Assembly: GCA_012960305.1 (NCBI GenBank)
Contig: DUBM01000020.1
Location: 124,001 to 188,000 of the forward strand
Reading direction: 5' to 3'
DNA: 64,000 nt
Source of the DNA: Gammaproteobacteria bacterium
GTDB lineage: Bacteria; Pseudomonadota; Gammaproteobacteria; Pseudomonadales; Pseudohongiellaceae
Part shown: positions 57,076-64,000 of the stretch, in pieces
How positions within the stretch are numbered: position 1 is the first letter of the stretch
Layout of the letters: every line of letters begins with the position of its first letter
Position numbers and translations under genes: made by a program
The notes under the pieces: generated by a model
What the model saw: the letters and a program-made list of their open reading frames with translations, nothing else
Database searches by the model: none
What the model was told of the DNA's origin: nothing

Positions 57076-59064
57076 ATGCATTTATACTCAATTCCACTGT
57101 CACGATCGATCAAACAAATGCTGCTTATGCTTGCTGATAGTATGATGATTGTTATGGCCTTAGGTTTTTCCTTTACACTATTGAGTAAGGATTTTTTTGC
57201 CCAGGAGCAGCGCTTTTATATCTATTTGACAGTAGCTACGATTCTTAGCGTTCTTTATTTTACTCGCATCGGTCTGTACAGAGCTCTAGTCTTATATATG
57301 GGGTTGCAATCTGGGTTCGTAGTCTTGCAAGGGGTAACTATAGCAACATGCCTAGTAACGGCGTCATACTTTTTTTCTCAAACAGCGCAGCCATCTGACT
57401 ATTCTATTCTGCCAATTTTTTGGATGATTGCGCTACTACTTATTGGTGGTAGCAGATTCGCAGCAAAAGTTATTTTGCAGAATCTAATTCAAAATTTTCG
57501 CCCTAAAGAACCAGTAATAATCTATGGTGCCGGTAGTTCCGGCATGCAGCTAGTGGTCGCATTGCAAAATGGTGATCAGTATCTACCTGTTGCCTTTGTT
57601 GACGATAGTCGTCGAATGCTTGGGAGCACAGTGCATGGGATACGAGTTTACAATCCAAATTCTCTCTATGAATTAATCGAAAGCTTATCAGTGAGGCAAA
57701 TTTTGCTGGCGATTCCTTCTGCCACTCACACAGAACGAAAAGGAATATTAAATCGCTTAGAACATTTGCCGGTACATGTAAAAACTGTGCCCGACTTGTT
57801 TGATATGGTTTCCGGGAAAGTCGGTGTCGATGAGGTTAAAGATATCGATATTGAGGATTTGCTTGGTCGAGATATTGTACCGCCGAATCCAGAGTTATTA
57901 GGTGCTTGCATTAAAGGGCAGGCTGTAATGGTGACTGGGGCGGGAGGCTCAATTGGATCAGAGCTTTGCCGACAGATCTTAACTATTAAACCTTCTAGAT
58001 TAATATTGCTTGATTCTTTTGAGTATGGTCTTTACGAATTAGAGAATGAACTTCGGGGAAAATTTAAGGGATTGGAGCGCAGCGATGATATCGAAATAAT
58101 CGCTTTGCTTGGTTCCGTGTGTAACCGAATCCAAATGGAAAATGTTATAGAGAGTTTTGCAGTTGACACGGTCTATCACGTAGCTGCGTATAAACAAGTT
58201 CCTATGGTGGAAAAAAATATTGTCGAAGGAGCGCAGAATAATATATTTGGTACTTTAATCCCGGCTCAAGCAGCGGAGAAATACGGAGTTAAGAACTTCG
58301 TGTTGATATCTACTGACAAGGCAGTGAGACCAACAAATTTCATGGGCGCTACCAAGCGCTTTGCAGAGCAGGTGCTACAAGCATTATCACAACGCAATGG
58401 TGCGACTAAGTTCAGCATGGTTAGATTTGGAAACGTGCTCGGCTCCTCTGGCTCGGTGGTCCCCCTATTTCGCAAGCAAATTAGCATGGGCGGGCCAGTT
58501 ACAGTTACTCATCCCGAAGTGACGCGCTATTTCATGACCGTACAAGAAGCAGCGCAACTTGTCCTCCAGGCTGGGTCAATGGCAACCGGTGGTGATGTGT
58601 TCGTGCTTGATATGCATGAACCGATTCGAATCGTTGATCTTGCAAAGAAAATGATCCACTTGATGGGTTATAACATTAGAGATGAAGGTTCTTATCGTGG
58701 TGATGTCGCTATTGAATACACCGGCCTGCGCCCTGGTGAAAAGCTTTATGAAGAGTTAATGATCGGTGAGTATGTAACTGGGACAGAGCATCCGAAAATA
58801 ATGCGTGTTGAAGAAGAAACACTTGCTTGGGATGCACTGAGATTATTATTAGACCGATTAGTAGTAGCTTGTGAAAAGATTGATTTGCCACAAATACGAG
58901 AAATATTGATGGAGGCTGTTGATGGTTTCGAACCTAAAGAAGAGGTGAGTGATCCTTTATGGAGGCTTTACTATGCGGCCGAAAAGAACGGCAGCGGTTC
59001 GTCTATGGGTGGGCAAATAACAGAAGAGCAAGAAAAGAAAGTTACACCACTGTTTAAGGATTAG
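57076..59064 (+). CDS. WbpM/PglF-type UDP-sugar 4,6-dehydratase
   Basis: 662 residues. Four N-terminal membrane helices (about 12-135), a nucleotide-binding domain (VIIYGAGSSGMQLV near 150) and a C-terminal extended-SDR domain (from about 285: TGAGGSIGSELCRQI, ISTDKAVRPTNFMGATKR with Met in place of the usual Tyr, as in this class, and TGLRPGEKLYEEL). It makes UDP-4-keto-6-deoxy-hexosamine for surface polysaccharides. Intact, about 220 bases after the transferase. Confidence 0.94.
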   Translation: MHLYSIPLSRSIKQMLLMLADSMMIVMALGFSFTLLSKDFFAQEQRFYIYLTVATILSVLYFTRIGLYRALVLYMGLQSGFVVLQGVTIATCLVTASYFFSQTAQPSDYSILPIFWMIALLLIGGSRFAAKVILQNLIQNFRPKEPVIIYGAGSSGMQLVVALQNGDQYLPVAFVDDSRRMLGSTVHGIRVYNPNSLYELIESLSVRQILLAIPSATHTERKGILNRLEHLPVHVKTVPDLFDMVSGKVGVDEVKDIDIEDLLGRDIVPPNPELLGACIKGQAVMVTGAGGSIGSELCRQILTIKPSRLILLDSFEYGLYELENELRGKFKGLERSDDIEIIALLGSVCNRIQMENVIESFAVDTVYHVAAYKQVPMVEKNIVEGAQNNIFGTLIPAQAAEKYGVKNFVLISTDKAVRPTNFMGATKRFAEQVLQALSQRNGATKFSMVRFGNVLGSSGSVVPLFRKQISMGGPVTVTHPEVTRYFMTVQEAAQLVLQAGSMATGGDVFVLDMHEPIRIVDLAKKMIHLMGYNIRDEGSYRGDVAIEYTGLRPGEKLYEELMIGEYVTGTEHPKIMRVEEETLAWDALRLLLDRLVVACEKIDLPQIREILMEAVDGFEPKEEVSDPLWRLYYAAEKNGSGSSMGGQITEEQEKKVTPLFKD

Positions 59065-59083
59065 CAGTGATCAGAGAACGAAT

Positions 59084-59130
59084 AGCTAGGTAAGTAAGTC
59101 ACGTCTAATAAAACTGCGAGTTACCTAGCT
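59084..59130 (+). terminator. Long inverted repeat between convergent genes
   Basis: AGCTAGGTAA (59084-59093) and TTACCTAGCT (59121-59130) are perfect 10-bp complements separated by 27 bases. It stands between wbpM (plus) and the cyclophilin (minus), the place for a shared terminator, though the tail (GCCTACGTTTT) is only moderately T-rich. Confidence 0.4.
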
Positions 59131-59179
59131 GCCTACGTTTTACCACATTAACCACTTATAACTTAATAGGTCTTCTGTA

Positions 59180-59740
59180 TTACTCTTCCAGCGAAACTGA
59201 GTTGATAAGCACTGGCTCCAGCGGAACATCTTGATAGCCTCGACTTGCACCGGTAGGGACGGCGGCAATTACATCTACGATATCCATACCTTCAATTACC
59301 TTTCCGAATGCTGTATAGCCCCAGCCTTGAGAACTTTCATTTTGGAAATCTAAGCGGCCATTATTTACCAAATTTATAAAAAACTGTGACGTTGCGCTAT
59401 CAACAACATTGGTTCTCGCCATGGCGATGGTTCCACGCTCATTGGAAATGCCGAGATTCGCTTCATTTTTTATCGCATCGTAGGTGGATTTCTGAACCAT
59501 ATCTGGAGTAAAGCCACCGCCCTGGATCATAAAGCCTCTGATAATTCGATGAAATACTAGTCCATCAAAATAGTCGTTTTCTATGTAGCGGAGAAAGTTC
59601 TCCACTGTAATCGGTGTTAGATCAGGTCGGAGTTCAATTTTTATAGCACCTAATGTGGTATCAATTACGATAACAGGGTTGTCTTGAGCCATAGCTGATG
59701 TACTCATTGCGAGTAAAATGGCGAATAGTAACGCTCGCAT
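59180..59740 (-). CDS. Exported cyclophilin-type peptidyl-prolyl isomerase
   Basis: 186 residues. Signal peptide MRALLFAILLAMSTSAMAQ, then a full cyclophilin domain: FHRIIRGFMIQGGGF, GTIAMARTNVVDSATSQFFI, YTAFGKVIEGMDIVD. The ATG at 59740 has GGAG seven bases upstream; the longer frame from 59758 is not supported. Of the PpiA type, for periplasmic protein folding. Confidence 0.94.
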   Translation of the reverse strand: MRALLFAILLAMSTSAMAQDNPVIVIDTTLGAIKIELRPDLTPITVENFLRYIENDYFDGLVFHRIIRGFMIQGGGFTPDMVQKSTYDAIKNEANLGISNERGTIAMARTNVVDSATSQFFINLVNNGRLDFQNESSQGWGYTAFGKVIEGMDIVDVIAAVPTGASRGYQDVPLEPVLINSVSLEE

Positions 59741-59814
59741 ATTAGTTCTCCACTTCAAAATTCTAAATTTATAAGGTCGCTACTATACATTAATTAGGGC
59801 GATCTTAACCATAC

Positions 59815-60126
59815 GTGAGCAGCGCTCAAGCTGTCTGGGATGGTAGAAAAGGTTCTAGAGTTTTTATTCTAAGCAGGATGTTCAGCCAAACCCCCATCCG
59901 GAATCCGGGCTGGGAGATGGGGATCCGAATCGGAGACGCCGAGACGGGTTGGGTGACGGACTTCATCCTCTACCCGTGGGGAGATCCGAGGGAAACCCTG
60001 GCCACGAGTGCGAGTGGCCGTCAGGGCTGGAACGGGGCAGAGTTCGTCGCAGTAGATCGCGACGGGAACATATACGGCGGTGAGCCCGTCTCGCGCAACA
60101 TCCAGAAGTACGTACGGGTCAGGTAG
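59815..60126 (+). pseudogene. GC-rich 3' fragment of an NHL/beta-propeller protein
   Basis: From about 59895 the frame reads NPGWEMGIRIGDAETGWVTD, then GWNGAEFVAVDRDGNIYGGE and NIQKYVRVR. This resembles the last blades of secreted six-bladed propellers (peptidyl-hydroxyglycine-lyase-like), whose usual end is EGVAADAQGNVYG.EV.P..L.KYV. Only some 75 codons of a 300-codon family are present, and the first 25 codons do not belong. The piece is visibly richer in G+C than everything around it, with codons ending in C or G. I read it as a remnant of acquired DNA. Confidence 0.6.
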
Positions 60127-60162
60127 TAGACCCCATTAACAAAAGCGTTATTTGAAAGCTCT

Positions 60163-60192
60163 AATGTCCGCTTTCGACCCAAAGCGGACATT
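60163..60192. repeat. Perfect 12-bp palindromic repeat with 6-base loop
   Basis: AATGTCCGCTTT (60163-60174), loop CGACCC, AAAGCGGACATT (60181-60192). It follows the propeller fragment and could act as a terminator in either direction. The sequence looks like a dispersed intergenic palindrome known from other proteobacteria, but only one copy is in the window. Confidence 0.6.
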
Positions 60193-60323
60193 CATGGGTT
60201 TGTAGTTCTGATGTCACGTCTGCCTCGGGTATCTCGCAGGGCAGCGCCTGATCATTATTTTATCTCTGTCGTTTTAGTTAGTTTTATCGAATTGGAAATT
60301 TTGCGGTTTTCTTACTAATTTTA

Positions 60324-60716
60324 CTATTCCTTCTTGGCCTTGAACGTGCCGGTCAACAAGCCACCTGCAATGTCGAGCATACCCGACCAAACACCTTCTT
60401 CATCGACTGTGCCTTTGTAGCTGACTGGGGCCGACTGACCCTGTAAATCCGCCTCAAACGAGACCGTGACGTTGCTCCCATCCACCATACCGGTAATATC
60501 ATTCTCTCCGAGGGCGTCGGACGAATAGTGTCCTGTGAGTTTCATGCCCTCCTGCACGAGCGTGAGTTCGGGCATGGTTATGCCTTGATCGCTCGATACT
60601 TCTAAGATCCATGAACCCGTCATGTTTGTCTGTGCACTAGACTGGGCCACGACGGCGAACATAATTGCGATTGCTGTAACCAGATTACCTGCGAGTCGTA
60701 TGTTGTTGAGTCTCAT
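60324..60716 (-). CDS. Small exported beta-rich protein, function unknown
   Basis: 130 residues: signal peptide (cleavage near QSSAQ), then a repeated pattern of short beta strands: SGSW-like TGSWILEVSSDQG, LTLVQEGMKLTGHYSS, DITGMVDGSNVTVSFEAD, YKGTVDEEGVWSG and LLTGTFKAKKE. This lipocalin-like layout is common in secreted hypothetical proteins, often near NHL-propeller or amidohydrolase genes. GGAG precedes the ATG. G+C is higher than in neighbouring core genes, so it may have come with the propeller fragment. Confidence 0.7.
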   Translation of the reverse strand: MRLNNIRLAGNLVTAIAIMFAVVAQSSAQTNMTGSWILEVSSDQGITMPELTLVQEGMKLTGHYSSDALGENDITGMVDGSNVTVSFEADLQGQSAPVSYKGTVDEEGVWSGMLDIAGGLLTGTFKAKKE

Positions 60717-61047
60717 TTGTGTCTCCTGTGCCTATTTGATTGGCTTAGTGTGTACTGGAAGACTAATAGCTATCTCCATTCAAGTCCACGCGTTATAAAA
60801 GAGGCAGATCCAATATAGTATGTATAGGGGTGCGATGGGACCTACTTGGGTAAGTTGGGGCTGCGAGAAGGCTAAACTAAGTTGAATGTTGATGGGCATC
60901 AATTGAGGTATTGAGCAGAGGAGGGTAGTTAAAGTCTTTCTTCTATATATAGGCTATTTTAAGTTTACATGATGTAGGGCTAAATCTAATGTCAAGGATG
61001 CTAAATAGAGGTTTCTTAGAGAGGAGGGAATTAGAGTCTTTGAAAAA
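60717..61047. other. 330 bp without a gene
   Basis: Nothing coding. An imperfect direct repeat is visible: GAGGAGGGTAGTTAAAGTCT near 60918 and GAGGAGGGAATTAGAGTCT near 61021. Confidence 0.4.
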
Positions 61048-61050
61048 GAA

Positions 61051-61080
61051 AACCCGTATAGCTGCAGAGCTGCACGGGTT
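61051..61080 (-). terminator. Terminator of tRNA-Asn
   Basis: AACCCGT (61051-61057) pairs with ACGGGTT (61074-61080), and an inner GCAGCTCTGC-type stem extends it. On the minus strand the stem is followed by TTCTTTTTC; on the plus strand by TTTGTTT, so it may work both ways. It starts seven bases after the tRNA 3' end. Confidence 0.75.
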
Positions 61081-61086
61081 TTTGTT

Positions 61087-61161
61087 TGGCTGCCCAACCA
61101 AGACTCGAACTTGGAACCAAGTGATTAACAGTCACCTACTCTACCATTGAGCTATTGGGCA
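61087..61161 (-). tRNA. tRNA-Asn (GTT), CCA encoded
   Basis: Minus-strand cloverleaf: acceptor TGCCCAA/TTGGGCA, D arm GCTC..GAGT, anticodon stem GGTGA/TCACT with loop CTGTTAA (anticodon GTT), T arm CCAAG-TTCGAGT-CTTGG and encoded CCA. 75 bases. Confidence 0.96.
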
Positions 61162-61359
61162 GTAGAACTTGCTCGTTTACAACAACCGGTTAATCCCTTC
61201 AACCGAGATTCTCTTAATATCGTTATCCTGGGGACAAGACAGTATAGCTGCAAACCGCGCGTATACTAATTAGAAAAGGCAATCTGGTCAACACTCACTG
61301 TAACCCGATGGTCATTCTGAGGTAATCTTAGGGGTTTGCGGAAAGACCGGCGCTTTAGT

Positions 61360-63375
61360 ATGCGAGATCAATTCAAGATTCAATCTAACTTCCAGCCCGC
61401 TGGAGACCAGCCGGAGGCAATCGCCAAGCTAGTTGAAGGCTTAGAGGATGGCTTGCACGCACAAACCCTTCTCGGGGTTACCGGGTCTGGCAAAACATTT
61501 ACTATTGCTAACGTGATTCAAAGCGTTCAAAGACCCACCCTGGTAATGGCTCCGAATAAAACCCTGGCTGCACAGCTCTACGGTGAATTCAAAGAGTTCT
61601 TTCCAAAAAATTCAATCGAATATTTCGTCTCTTACTACGATTACTATCAGCCTGAAGCCTACGTGCCCTCATCCGATGTATATATAGAAAAAGATGCCTC
61701 AATTAACGATCATATTGAGCAGATGCGTCTGTCTGCAACAAAAGCTCTGTTAGAAAGATCTGACGTTATCGTGGTTGCGACGGTTTCGGCAATATACGGT
61801 CTGGGAGATCCGAAATCCTATTTGAAAATGGTCGTTCATCTCGATCGCGGCGATCGTATAGATCAGCGTAATTTACTAAAACGTTTAACTAACCTTCAAT
61901 ACACTCGTAATGATATGGAGTTAAGAAGAGCGACCTATCGAGTGCGGGGCGACGTAATCGATATCTATCCGGCAGAATCAGAGCGCAATGCTATCCGCAT
62001 CGAACTATATGATGACGAAATTGAAAGGCTCTCTTTCTTTGACCCTTTAACAGGTGCTGTAATCAAGCAGGTTCCTAGATTGACTGTTTTTCCTAAGTCT
62101 CATTATGTAACGCCACGAGAGACCCTCTTAGGAACATTGGACGATATCAAAATTGAGCTCCGCGAGAGATTAGAAGAATTAAGGCAAAACAATCGTCTCG
62201 TTGAAGCGCAGCGATTAGAACAGAGAACGAAGTATGATTTAGAGATGATTCAGGAGCTAGGATATTGCACCGGCATTGAAAACTACTCTCGCTATCTTTC
62301 GGGCCGAGAAACTGGCGAGCCGCCCCCCACTCTTTATGATTATTTACCCTCGAATGCTTTGATAGTTGCAGATGAATCTCATGTCTCTATTCCACAGTTA
62401 GGTGCAATGTACAAAGGCGATCGTTCACGTAAGCAAACCTTGGTCGAATATGGATTTCGCTTACCATCAGCGTTGGATAATCGTCCACTTAGATTTGAGG
62501 AGTGGGAATTATTAACACCACAAATTATTTTTGTTTCAGCTACTCCAGGTCCTTATGAGAAGGAGCATGAAGGACAACTTGTTCGGCAAGTCGTCCGACC
62601 CACGGGATTAGTCGATCCGGTAGTTGATGTTCGTCCAGCTTCATCGCAGGTCGATGACCTTTTATCAGAAGTTCGGAAAGTTATCAGTAATGAAGAACGA
62701 GTTTTAGTCACTGTCCTGACAAAAAGAATGGCAGAAGATTTAACTGATTATCTTGCAGAGCATGATGTTCGCGTTCGCTACCTGCACTCTGATATTGAAA
62801 CAGTAGAGCGTTCAGAAATACTCCGTGATTTGCGGCTTGGTAGCTTCGACGTATTAGTAGGTATTAATTTGCTCCGAGAAGGATTGGATATACCAGAAGT
62901 GGCCCTCGTAGCAATTTTGGATGCGGATAAGGAAGGTTTCCTGAGGTCCGAAAGGTCGTTAATTCAAACAATGGGACGTGCTGCTCGAAACCTAAATGGA
63001 AGGGCAATTCTTTATGGGGATTCAATAACTGGGTCTATGCAGCGGGCAATGGATGAGTCACATAGGAGAAGAGAGATACAGCTGGAGTATAATAAAAAGC
63101 ATAATATCACCCCCGTAGGTGTGACGAAAAAAGTTCTGGATGTCATGGAAGGTGCATATGCCAACCCAGGTTCTCGGGTGCGGACTCGTAACCGTGGAGT
63201 TACAGAAAAAAATGGCGCCTATAACCGGCTGGATTTCTCAGATCCTTCGGCAGTACTGAAAGAAATTCAAAATTTGGAAACTGAAATGTATGAGCATGCC
63301 AAAAATCTAGCTTTCGAGCTGGCAGTCGATACCAGGGACAGAATTGCTGAGCTGAAAAGTCAGTTGTTGAAGTAA
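61360..63375 (+). CDS. uvrB: Excinuclease ABC subunit B
   Basis: 671 residues. Walker [10 protein letters not shown] near residue 40, the beta-hairpin [16 protein letters not shown]-like box [16 protein letters not shown], helicase motif [14 protein letters not shown] and the C-terminal UVR helix pair. It verifies DNA damage in nucleotide excision repair. ATG at 61360 ([11 protein letters not shown]) by homology. I found no LexA box upstream. Confidence 0.98.
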   Translation: MRDQFKIQSNFQPAGDQPEAIAKLVEGLEDGLHAQTLLGVTGSGKTFTIANVIQSVQRPTLVMAPNKTLAAQLYGEFKEFFPKNSIEYFVSYYDYYQPEAYVPSSDVYIEKDASINDHIEQMRLSATKALLERSDVIVVATVSAIYGLGDPKSYLKMVVHLDRGDRIDQRNLLKRLTNLQYTRNDMELRRATYRVRGDVIDIYPAESERNAIRIELYDDEIERLSFFDPLTGAVIKQVPRLTVFPKSHYVTPRETLLGTLDDIKIELRERLEELRQNNRLVEAQRLEQRTKYDLEMIQELGYCTGIENYSRYLSGRETGEPPPTLYDYLPSNALIVADESHVSIPQLGAMYKGDRSRKQTLVEYGFRLPSALDNRPLRFEEWELLTPQIIFVSATPGPYEKEHEGQLVRQVVRPTGLVDPVVDVRPASSQVDDLLSEVRKVISNEERVLVTVLTKRMAEDLTDYLAEHDVRVRYLHSDIETVERSEILRDLRLGSFDVLVGINLLREGLDIPEVALVAILDADKEGFLRSERSLIQTMGRAARNLNGRAILYGDSITGSMQRAMDESHRRREIQLEYNKKHNITPVGVTKKVLDVMEGAYANPGSRVRTRNRGVTEKNGAYNRLDFSDPSAVLKEIQNLETEMYEHAKNLAFELAVDTRDRIAELKSQLLK

Positions 63376-63390
63376 TAGCTTAAGCTATTA
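63373..63390. repeat. 18-bp perfect palindrome containing the uvrB stop
   Basis: TAATAGCTTAAGCTATTA reads the same on both strands and includes the uvrB TAA. Function unknown; it could be chance in AT-rich DNA. Confidence 0.4.
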
Positions 63391-63421
63391 ATGGTAGTGC
63401 TGGAATCACCAGATAAATGCA

Positions 63422-63451
63422 TCGACAGTGGGGTGCCGGATTCCGTATAAT
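63422..63451 (+). promoter_or_regulatory. Promoter of tRNA-Val
   Basis: TCGACA (63422-63427) and TATAAT (63446-63451), spacer 18 bases, 37 bases upstream of the tRNA. The -10 is a perfect consensus and the -35 matches five of six. Confidence 0.65.
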
Positions 63452-63487
63452 CGCCAGTCCTTTAATAGGGCTCGAATTAAGTTTCGT

Positions 63488-63564
<77 letters not shown>

Positions 63565-63695
63565 CTTCATTAAAGTTTAAAAATTCAGCGAAGGTTTTTT
63601 TAACCACTATCAATTAAGTTTCTATGATATCTATATGAGCTTTCTTGGAATGCATAGCTAGAATATTTATAAAGTAGTTATTGGAATTAAGATTA

Positions 63696-64000
63696 ATGCT
63701 ACAAATTACTCTTCCGGATGGCAGCAAGCGGGATTACGAAAACCCTGTTTCTATTGCCGAAATTGCAGAATCTATTGGCCCGGGCTTGGCTAAAGCGGCC
63801 CTGGCTGGTCGTATTGATGGGGCGCTAGTAGACACCTCACATGTGGTCGCGGAAAACGCTGAAGTGGCTATTGTTACGGAAAGAGATAGTGATGGTGTTG
63901 AGGTGCTGCGACACTCCTGTGCGCATTTAATGGCTCAGGCCGTGCAACGACTTTTTCCTGAAGCCCAAGTAACCATCGGTCCAGTAATTGGCGATGGTTT
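63696..64000 (+). CDS. thrS: Threonyl-tRNA synthetase, 5' part (runs off the window)
   Basis: The first 101 codons: the TGS domain ([35 protein letters not shown]) and the start of the editing domain ([20 protein letters not shown] with the HxxxH motif). The gene continues past base 64000. It is an essential class II synthetase, followed by infC in relatives. Confidence 0.96.
   Translation, partial: MLQITLPDGSKRDYENPVSIAEIAESIGPGLAKAALAGRIDGALVDTSHVVAENAEVAIVTERDSDGVEVLRHSCAHLMAQAVQRLFPEAQVTIGPVIGDG

Noticed and set aside
61200-61359. LexA box upstream of uvrB
   Set aside because: The closest match, CTG-N9-CAG near 61229, has the wrong spacing and no flanking T/A conservation.

Overview
The window looks like a piece of the chromosome of a free-living gammaproteobacterium, AT-leaning, most probably a marine relative of the pseudomonads. 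Evidence: the fused tyrA-aroA gene, the order gyrA..pheA..tyrA-aroA-cmk-rpsA-ihfB-lapA-lapB-pyrF, the order flhA-flhF-fliA followed by ccmABCDEFGHI, the neighbourhood grxD/rnt/pyrC/argG, dcd next to metG and an rsx (rnf) operon ending in nth. Family and synteny statements are from memory; nothing was searched.

Layout. 0.2-2.4 kb: an orphan hydantoinase-B-type gene and grxD. 2.5-6.9 kb: rnt and pyrC (minus), argG, then a decayed receiver/Hpt gene. 6.9-12.2 kb: minus-strand operon rsxA-B-C-D-E-nth. 12.4-16.6 kb: HtrA-like protease, metG and a 54-residue rubredoxin (minus). 16.9-20.1 kb: dcd, fossils of flhA and flhF, an intact fliA, and an unrecognised broken minus-strand pair where chemotaxis genes stand in pseudomonads. 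20.1-27.7 kb: a complete cytochrome c maturation operon. 27.7-33.6 kb: LysE exporter, moaA, moaB, decayed DNA, a 37-residue membrane peptide, a HemD-like gene, exonuclease III and a cyclophilin. 33.6-39.7 kb: yciI, yciB, yciO-type gene, trpS, scpA, scpB, rluB. 39.9-43.4 kb: mtaD-ubiG-gph-yciK (minus), yciK frameshifted twice. 43.9-55.3 kb: gyrA, pheA, tyrA-aroA, cmk, rpsA, ihfB, lapA, lapB, pyrF. 55.5-59.1 kb: comEA fossil, WbpL/WecA-type transferase and WbpM-type dehydratase. 59.2-61.2 kb: secreted cyclophilin, a GC-rich beta-propeller fragment, a small secreted protein, tRNA-Asn. 61.4-64.0 kb: uvrB, tRNA-Val and the 5' end of thrS.

The most unusual item is the rsx operon. rsxG is absent, with rsxD overlapping rsxE directly. 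The four positions in RsxA and RsxE that carry the cysteines of the intramembrane [2Fe-2S] cluster in known Rnf/Rsx complexes read Ser, Ser, Ser and Val. The FMN/NADH glycine loop of RsxC is rewritten. RsxB and the RsxC ferredoxin motifs are intact, and all five genes are open and translationally coupled. This suggests a rewired or partly disabled electron-transfer complex that is still under selection.

The second theme is genome streamlining: flagellar export genes reduced to fossils beside an intact sigma-28 gene, the motY and chemotaxis positions empty, a decayed signalling gene, comEA without a start, and no O-antigen genes before wbpL-wbpM. Several frameshifts lie in C/G runs, so some may be assembly errors.
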